Origin: Persebacter sp051009035
Lineage (GTDB): Bacteria; Pseudomonadota; Gammaproteobacteria; Tethybacterales; Persebacteraceae
Length of the DNA: 11,357 nucleotides
Direction: 5' to 3'
Assembly: GCA_051009035.1 (NCBI GenBank)
Contig: JBPCWY010000164.1
Coordinates: 1-11,357, forward strand
The notes under the pieces are model-generated. The model ran no database searches, had not been told where the DNA came from, and saw only the letters and a list, made by a program, of their open reading frames with translations. Positions 6,224 to 11,357 of this stretch are shown piece after piece. How positions within the stretch are numbered: position 1 is the first letter of the stretch; the number at the start of each line of letters is the position of its first letter. The position numbers and the translations under genes are program-made.

Positions 6224-7516
6224 ATGGCCGAAACCGTTTCCATTATTGTTTTTATTGGCGCGCTGTTTATTCTGCTCGCCGGCGGCGTGTGGGTGGGCGC
6301 GTCTTTGTTGATGACGGCGGCGCTCGGCATGTTTTTATTTACCGCCCGCCCGGTCGGGGACGCGATGGCGCTGACGATTTGGGGCGCGCAATCCTCATGG
6401 TCGCTGACCGCGCTGCCGCTGTTTATTTGGATGGGCGAAATTTTATTTCATTCCAAACTTTCGGAAAATTTATTTTTAGGAATCGCCCCGTTTATGCGCC
6501 GCCTGCCCGGCGGCGCGCTGCATGTCAATATCGGCGCGTCCGCCGTTTTCGCCTCCATTTCGGGTTCGTCCGCCGCAACGGTGGCAACCGTCGGAAAAAT
6601 GTCCATCCCCGAACTCCGCAAACGCGGCTATCCCGAAAAAATGATTATCGGCACATTATCCGGCGCGGGCACCCTCGGTCTTTTAATTCCGCCGTCCATT
6701 TCCATGATTATCTACGGCATCACGGTCAACGAATCCATCACGCAATTATTTATCGCCTCATTAATTCCGGGCGTCGTGCTGGTATTTTTATTTATGGGAT
6801 ACATCGCCGTCTGGGGCATGTTAAACAAAAGCGCATACAAACGCGACCCGGGCGGGCAAAGCAAACTGCGTTCGCTCGCGCTGCTCGCCCCGGCGTTTGC
6901 CGTGATTGCGGGGGTTATCGGTTCCATTTACAGCGGCGTGGCAACCGCAACCGAAGCGGCGGCGCTCGGCGTTGCGGGTTCTTTTATTTTATCGTATTGC
7001 CAGGGTTCGTTAAACCGCCGCTCGTTTGAAAAAGCGCTGTTCGGCGCGGCGAAAGTATCGGCGATGATTATGTTTATTTTAATGGGCGCGGAATTTTTAT
7101 CGCTGGCGATGGGATTTACCGGCATCCCGCGCCGTTTGGCGGAAGGCATCGGCGCGCTGGAATTATCGCCGCTCGCGCTGATTGCAATGCTCACCGTATT
7201 TTACATCGTGCTGGGCTGTTTTTTGGACGGCATTTCGTCCATCGTATTAACCATGGCGGTAATTGAACCGATGGTGCGGCAGGCGGGTTTTGACATGCTG
7301 TGGTTTGGCGTGTATTTAATGGCGGTTGTGGAAATGGCGCAAATCACCCCGCCCGTAGGATTCAATCTTTTTGTATTGCAGCAGATGACCGGAAAAGGAA
7401 TACCGTTTATCGCGCGCGCCAGCATGCCGATGTTTTTCGTCATCGGCGGTTTCATCGTCATCCTCGTCCTCTTCCCGCAACTCGCCACATGGCTCCCCAA
7501 AGTCGCCGGAAATTAA
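6224..7516 (+). CDS. dctM: TRAP transporter large permease subunit (DctM family)
   Basis: 430 residues, standard for DctM, the ion-coupled transport subunit with about 12 membrane segments. Signature stretches are present: GASAVFASISGSSAATVATVG (about 103-123), LLIPPSISMIIYG, then GSIYSGVATATEAAALGV in the second half, LGCFLDGISSIVLT and ITPPVGFNLFVLQQM near the C-terminus. The start ATG follows the dctQ stop by 12 bases with no Shine-Dalgarno, so it probably relies on coupling to dctQ. It lies in the same frame as dctQ, separated by a single TAA and four codons; DctQ-DctM fusions are known in other TRAP systems. Complete, last gene of the operon. Confidence 0.95.
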   Translation: MAETVSIIVFIGALFILLAGGVWVGASLLMTAALGMFLFTARPVGDAMALTIWGAQSSWSLTALPLFIWMGEILFHSKLSENLFLGIAPFMRRLPGGALHVNIGASAVFASISGSSAATVATVGKMSIPELRKRGYPEKMIIGTLSGAGTLGLLIPPSISMIIYGITVNESITQLFIASLIPGVVLVFLFMGYIAVWGMLNKSAYKRDPGGQSKLRSLALLAPAFAVIAGVIGSIYSGVATATEAAALGVAGSFILSYCQGSLNRRSFEKALFGAAKVSAMIMFILMGAEFLSLAMGFTGIPRRLAEGIGALELSPLALIAMLTVFYIVLGCFLDGISSIVLTMAVIEPMVRQAGFDMLWFGVYLMAVVEMAQITPPVGFNLFVLQQMTGKGIPFIARASMPMFFVIGGFIVILVLFPQLATWLPKVAGN

Positions 7517-7583
7517 ACCGCCGCGCCAAAATAAATTGCGCGCGGAAATTGCAATATTATTAACTCGTCATTGTTTTAACTCG

Positions 7584-7605
7584 TCCCTACGCTCCAGCGT
7601 TGGGA
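7584..7605. repeat. Small dyad resembling a widespread interspersed repeat
   Basis: TCCC-t-ACGCT-CC-AGCGT-t-GGGA forms a hairpin with one mismatch, followed by TGCATACTGG. I recall very similar CCCACGCTCCAGCGTGGG-type dyads scattered between genes in many proteobacteria; the assignment is from memory. It lies 67 bases after dctM. Confidence 0.45.
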
Positions 7606-7622
7606 TGCATACTGGCGGCGTC

Positions 7623-7893
7623 CCGCCGCCTTTCGCCGTTTGCAGCGAAATTGGCGTAAACCGCCAGCCGCTTAATCTCTCCCCCATTTCATTCCATCTC
7701 TCCCCCCATGTCATTCCTGCGAAAGCAGGAATCCAGAATAGCGGCGAAGCCGCTCCTTTTTCGCCGGCGGCAAAAGTTTCCGCTTTGCCGAAAGAAATAG
7801 ATTCCTGCTTTCGCAGGAATGACATGGCTTTATGGAAATGGTTTGAGCGGCTGGCGGTTTGCCGTAGGGGCAGTTTGCGGCGAAAGGCGGCGG
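7623..7893. repeat. Nested ~270-bp imperfect palindrome with dRS3-like core arms
   Basis: Three pairs of inverted arms share nearly one centre (7758-7767): 7623-7638 with 7878-7893 (16 bp, perfect), 7658-7672 with 7846-7860 (15 bp, perfect) and 7706-7733 with 7800-7827 (28 bp, perfect). The inner pair are dRS3-like dyads, each able to fold on its own. The 66-bp interior has no gene. It sits between convergent dctM and the autotransporter gene. It could be a non-autonomous mobile element or a transcription barrier. The open frames across it are repeat translations. Confidence 0.75.
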
Positions 7894-7926
7894 AATGCCG
7901 TTGAGATGTCGGACGGGGCAGGGATT

Positions 7927-7962
7927 AAAAAAAACCGCCGCCGGGGGTTTTACCGGCGGCGG
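7927..7962 (-). terminator. Rho-independent terminator of the autotransporter gene
   Basis: Reading the minus strand, the stop at 7984-7982 is followed after about 20 bases by a perfect 10-bp GC stem (arms 7962-7953 and 7944-7935, CCGCCGCCGG paired with CCGGCGGCGG), an 8-base loop, then eight T (7934-7927). This is a textbook intrinsic terminator. Confidence 0.92.
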
Positions 7963-7981
7963 GTGTTTGCGCGATTAGTTC

Positions 7982-10900
7982 TTAAAAATCTACGCGCCAT
8001 TTTGCCGATATTGCGCCGTTGCGGGATTTGTTGTCGTATTCCGCTGCTAACGCCCATTCGCTTTCGCCTAACTTCGCCGCGTATCCCAAAGACCAAGTCA
8101 GGGACGGCTTCTCCCGTAATGATACTTCCGACTCCCGTAATACTACCGATTGTCCGCTTTCGCCTATGAATGACGAATAAAAATCGCCGCCCGCTTCCGG
8201 ATATTGCAGGACCAAATTGCCGTCGCGAAAACGCCCGCGTTGACGCGCTTTTAATTGTATCCGGTCCGCGTGGCGGAATATGTTTGCGTATTCCAAGCCC
8301 GCCGTCCAGCCGTCTTTTTTCGCGCCGCGAATCCCCGAAACGAATTTTCCGCTTTCTGCTTCTGCGCGTATTTCCGAATACTCGTATTCGCCGAATGCTG
8401 AAATGCCCGCGCTAAATCCGCGTTTGATGCGAATCTTGCCGCCGTGTTGTTTTGCGTTCGCTGCGCCTAATGCGCCCAAACCCGAAAATGTGTCGTCTTC
8501 CGCAAAGTGCGATATTTCGCCGCCCAGTTGCGTTTTGCCGCTTTCGCTGTTCCAGCCTAAACTGTATTTGCCCGCAACCGCATCGGCAAAGCCGGCAAAA
8601 CCCGGACGCCATTCCGCCGTTGCCGTTTCGGAAAACATGCCGTCCGCCGCATCGCCCAATTCGGGCGCGGAGTTTTCGCCTTGCGGCATTAATGACGCCA
8701 GCGGGACATTGACGAAAGAGTCGTCGGTGATTTTAACCGCAACGGAAATATGTTGCATGTTTGCGCCGAGATGACGGAAGCCGTCCGGCAAACCGGATTG
8801 AAACTCCTGCAAACGGAGGGCGGGTAAATCTTGCACTTCCGCCGTTTCCAGATTTTCAATATGCACGATGCCCGCGGATATATCAATCGCACCCCAGCCG
8901 AACAATTCATCTATGCCCTCCTCGCCAATATCCCGCGCAGTCGTCAACAAAATCGCGCGAATAGCCGTATTTGGCAACGCCGGCGCGGCGCTTTTCAACA
9001 CCGCCAGCGCGCCCGCAGCTACGAGAGAGGTGTCACCGCTACTGTATCCCGGCGCAGAAACACACCACATTTTGGCGATGCCGCAACCGTTGTCCCACCA
9101 CGGAATCATGGGGGAACTCCCGTCTGAATAATGATCTGCAGGGAACTTATACTGATATGCCGAGACAACCAGCCAGTTATCTTCCAGTTCGGAATATAAA
9201 TGAGGCACATATCCGGACCCTTGCGGGCTAACTGGTTTGTTTCTGCCGTTGCGTCCTTCGCGCCCCGCCGACCAAACAAATATGGAATCCGAATCTTGCG
9301 CCGGCTGATACGCCTTTGCCCTCTCCGCAAACCCTTCATTGCCAATAATTTCATCTATCGTGCGCGGCACATCAAAATAACGAAAATCGTGGGGAGTGTG
9401 AAGAAAATCTGCATAAGAGTTGTTGCTGGGCGAATGGACAATAATCATGCCGTCCTCCGACTGTCCCGCCGCTTGCCCTAATAGCCATGAATCCCTCAAC
9501 TCTACGGGAAACACTTTGGCTTCCGGCGCAACGCCATGTTGGCGTCCGACCCACCGTTCAATAGACGTCCCTCCTACCCTGCCACTGCGCGGCAAGGCAA
9601 TAACCGCCGCTCTGCCAAAACCATAGTATGCCAAATAATAAAAGCTCCCGGGCTCATAAATATCCCTTAAAACATCAATGCCTTCGTCGGGATATCCGCG
9701 GAAATTACCATAGCGGGAATAAATATAAGTCCGGTCAGAGTGTGACTCCCATACATCCATGTCTACGGATACTCCCTTAAGGGCGTCCGGCACTTCCTTA
9801 ACTATGTTTTGAAGCAAATGCGCGCGGGACTTAATATTAGGGGCGTCTATAATATAGGTTACCCCTATTTCATCCGCCACAATAACGGTTACGCCCTGCC
9901 CATGGTATCCGCGCTGGTATGCATATAGCGCGTTTATTTCGCTAAAAGTTGACGACCGTGAATTGTCAAATCTGTTCCACTTGTCCAGATATTCTTTATC
10001 GGTCAAACTAACGCAGGCATGGTTTACCCCGATTTCGCCGGGCGCGCATTCCAGCGGCTCGCACGCGTTATTGCGAAATACTTCCTGCTCGGTGCAGTCG
10101 GTTTCCAATATTCCGCGGCACGCGTTTATGTATATGTCATAAATTTCTCCCGCGCCGCATTCTCTCGGAAACGCTACATTGCAAAGGGAATTCCCATAAA
10201 TTCCGCCTTCCGCATCGCACTCTGTTCTCGTTTTTCTGCGGCACTCTCCCGCCTCGCCGTCCCAAACAACCGAGTAAAATACGCATTCCGACTCCGTCCG
10301 CGGGCGGCATCTATGGGCTTCCTTGATATGGAGGGAATCGCAAGAAAAACTCCGGCATTTGCCGTCCCGCAACTGTTTGCCAACGGCGCAAGCGCTTTCG
10401 TCCGTAATCAAATCGGTGTTGCACCGCCCGTTTGCATAAGTATATCCGGCGCTCGTGCATTCCAATGCCGTCCGGTCGCGGCATGCATGGTTATCCGCAA
10501 CTTGGGCGTTGGAACAGGAGAAATATTTGCATTTGCCGCCAATCGCTCTTTGGTTGGGCGCGCATTCGCTGTTGTCCGCCGGAGCGCGGCAATCTTGCGC
10601 GCCGTGGTCGTAAAACAACTTCGCCGAGACGCATTGTTCCGCCGTCCGCTCGCTGCAAACGCTTCCGGATTTAATCTCCCCGACCGCGCAATTCAATTCC
10701 CTGCATTTGCCGCCGCGATATTCGTAGCCGACAACGCTTTGGCATTCCAATGCCGTGCGCCTGCGGCATTTGTGGTTTTCAATTATTTTGTGCGGCGCGC
10801 AATACAACGCCCTGCATGCGCCCCGAAAATACTCTTCATTATCCGAGCAGGATGCAACGCGGCATTTGTCGCCCCGGTAATCGTAAGCCAAAGTCGGACC

Positions 10901-11357
10901 CGTGCATTCCAATTTGCTCCGCGCGCGGCATTTGTGGTTTCGCGCGATTTGGTCCGGCGCGCATATTAATGCCGTGCATATCCCCGAAACCAATGCTTGA
11001 TTAGTCGCACATTCACCGCTGCGTTGGCGGCGGCAATCCCCGTCCAAATAAAGCCAATTAATCGCCGCGCATTCCGACTGCGTCCGCCTGCGGCAGGCAT
11101 GCTCGTCCGCAATTTCCCCCGGCGAACAAATCAAACCCACGCATCTGCCGTTTCGCACTATCTCATCGCTCGCGCAATTTCCCGCGAGAAGCGCAACGCA
11201 AACTCCCGCCGGAGACGCGTAAAACAAACCCTGCGCATTATCGCATTCCGCTTGCGTCCGCGGGCGGCATACATGATTGTCCGCAATATGCACTCTCCCG
11301 CATTCCAAAACCGCGCACTCGCCGCCGCTTAATATCTCGTCGCCCGCGCAATCGTCC
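7982..11357 (-). CDS. Cysteine-repeat / subtilase-like / autotransporter barrel protein, 5' end outside window
   Basis: 1124 residues are visible (first full codon at 11356); the frame continues past the right edge, so the real start is not seen. A TTG at 11308 lies inside a repeat and is not a plausible start. Numbering from 11356: residues 1-448 hold 48 cysteines in modules like CAPDQIARNHKC-RARSKLEC. About 461-831 is an S8 subtilisin-like domain (GQGVTVIVADE, HGVAPEAKVFPVE, FVWSAG, LVAAGALAVLKSAAP, LLTTARDIG, GWGAIDISAG). About 906-1124 is rich in alternating beta strands and ends ...AKWRVDF, as expected of an outer-membrane autotransporter barrel with terminal Phe. The Asp motif is kept (Asp495), but the HGT His is Gly595, the AGN oxyanion residue is Arg699, and the GTSxAxP loop reads GDTSLV. 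Probably an exported, non-proteolytic adhesin-like protein. Ends at its own terminator. Confidence 0.85.
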   Translation of the reverse strand, partial: DDCAGDEILSGGECAVLECGRVHIADNHVCRPRTQAECDNAQGLFYASPAGVCVALLAGNCASDEIVRNGRCVGLICSPGEIADEHACRRRTQSECAAINWLYLDGDCRRQRSGECATNQALVSGICTALICAPDQIARNHKCRARSKLECTGPTLAYDYRGDKCRVASCSDNEEYFRGACRALYCAPHKIIENHKCRRRTALECQSVVGYEYRGGKCRELNCAVGEIKSGSVCSERTAEQCVSAKLFYDHGAQDCRAPADNSECAPNQRAIGGKCKYFSCSNAQVADNHACRDRTALECTSAGYTYANGRCNTDLITDESACAVGKQLRDGKCRSFSCDSLHIKEAHRCRPRTESECVFYSVVWDGEAGECRRKTRTECDAEGGIYGNSLCNVAFPRECGAGEIYDIYINACRGILETDCTEQEVFRNNACEPLECAPGEIGVNHACVSLTDKEYLDKWNRFDNSRSSTFSEINALYAYQRGYHGQGVTVIVADEIGVTYIIDAPNIKSRAHLLQNIVKEVPDALKGVSVDMDVWESHSDRTYIYSRYGNFRGYPDEGIDVLRDIYEPGSFYYLAYYGFGRAAVIALPRSGRVGGTSIERWVGRQHGVAPEAKVFPVELRDSWLLGQAAGQSEDGMIIVHSPSNNSYADFLHTPHDFRYFDVPRTIDEIIGNEGFAERAKAYQPAQDSDSIFVWSAGREGRNGRNKPVSPQGSGYVPHLYSELEDNWLVVSAYQYKFPADHYSDGSSPMIPWWDNGCGIAKMWCVSAPGYSSGDTSLVAAGALAVLKSAAPALPNTAIRAILLTTARDIGEEGIDELFGWGAIDISAGIVHIENLETAEVQDLPALRLQEFQSGLPDGFRHLGANMQHISVAVKITDDSFVNVPLASLMPQGENSAPELGDAADGMFSETATAEWRPGFAGFADAVAGKYSLGWNSESGKTQLGGEISHFAEDDTFSGLGALGAANAKQHGGKIRIKRGFSAGISAFGEYEYSEIRAEAESGKFVSGIRGAKKDGWTAGLEYANIFRHADRIQLKARQRGRFRDGNLVLQYPEAGGDFYSSFIGESGQSVVLRESEVSLREKPSLTWSLGYAAKLGESEWALAAEYDNKSRNGAISAKWRVDF
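10013..11357 (-). repeat. About eight disulfide-type cysteine modules at the N-terminal side
   Basis: Successive cysteines in the gene at 7982-11357 fall at strikingly constant spacings: C-x10-C, C-x7-C, C-x11-13-C, then C-x4, x7 or x8-C, C-x10-C and C-x4-C. The consensus reads C-A-P-x2-I-x2-N-H-x-C-R-x-R-T-x2-E-C, followed by Y-x-Y-x-x-G-x-C-R. I count about eight units, the last ending at the codon at 10013-10015. Unlike the other flank, the copies have diverged at DNA level, so this array is older. Confidence 0.85.

Noticed and set aside
7521..7545. Hairpin just after dctM (CCGCGC...GCGCGG) as its terminator
   Set aside because: The stem is short with a long loop and there is no T-run after it on the plus strand.
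7536..7904. Open frame in the dctM-autotransporter gap, plus an opposite-strand one at 7568-7825
   Set aside because: Both read through the nested palindrome and yield repeat-type peptides such as VIPAKAGIQ and SFLRKQES.
10019..10969. Plus-strand open frame of 316 codons opposite the right cysteine-repeat region
   Set aside because: It mirrors the cysteine modules on the other strand (codon-bias shadow), has no start signal and no recognisable fold; the minus frame continues without stop for over 1100 codons.
11306..11308. TTG at 11308 as the start of the large right-hand gene
   Set aside because: The frame stays open to the window edge, and the 16 codons upstream (DDCAGDEILSGGEC...) continue the cysteine-module pattern, so the true start is outside the window.

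Overview
The window comes from a Gram-negative, proteobacteria-like genome of moderately high GC. The pointers are a C-terminal outer-membrane beta-barrel on a secreted protein, a three-gene TRAP transporter, and short inverted repeats resembling the neisserial dRS3 type. I cannot name the organism from sequence alone.

Layout. (1) 1-2184, minus strand: the 5' part of a large gene for a secreted or membrane-associated cysteine-repeat protein, running off the left edge. It contains a recent 558-bp-period duplication. (2) 2185-2675: non-coding, with a dRS3-like inverted-repeat element and a hairpin plus T-run that may end the next operon. (3) 2676-4591, minus: a two-gene operon, an Asp/Glu-racemase-family protein followed by a DadA-like FAD amine oxidoreductase, overlapping by 4 bases. 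(4) 4592-4690: a divergent intergenic region with a promoter-like sequence. (5) 4691-7516, plus: a dctP-dctQ-dctM TRAP transporter operon. (6) 7517-7981: non-coding, with a ~270-bp nested palindrome and, on the minus strand, a clear Rho-independent terminator. (7) 7982 to beyond the right edge, minus: a very large gene with cysteine-repeat modules, then a subtilisin(S8)-like domain, then a C-terminal autotransporter-type barrel.

The centre reads as one metabolic cassette. A carboxylate (probably amino-acid-like) substrate is taken up by the TRAP transporter, racemised or epimerised, then oxidised by the DadA-like flavoenzyme. The substrate is not determinable here.

The unusual part is the flanks. 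Two large genes in the same orientation share one cysteine-repeat grammar. The right-hand one joins about 48 cysteines in regularly spaced modules to an S8-like domain whose active-site motifs look eroded (His position is Gly, oxyanion Asn position is Arg, the GTSxAxP serine loop is shortened). This suggests a disulfide-rich, catalytically dead, subtilase-derived autotransporter, with a paralogue expanding by segmental duplication. All of this is read by eye from the sequence; no database or structure search was run.
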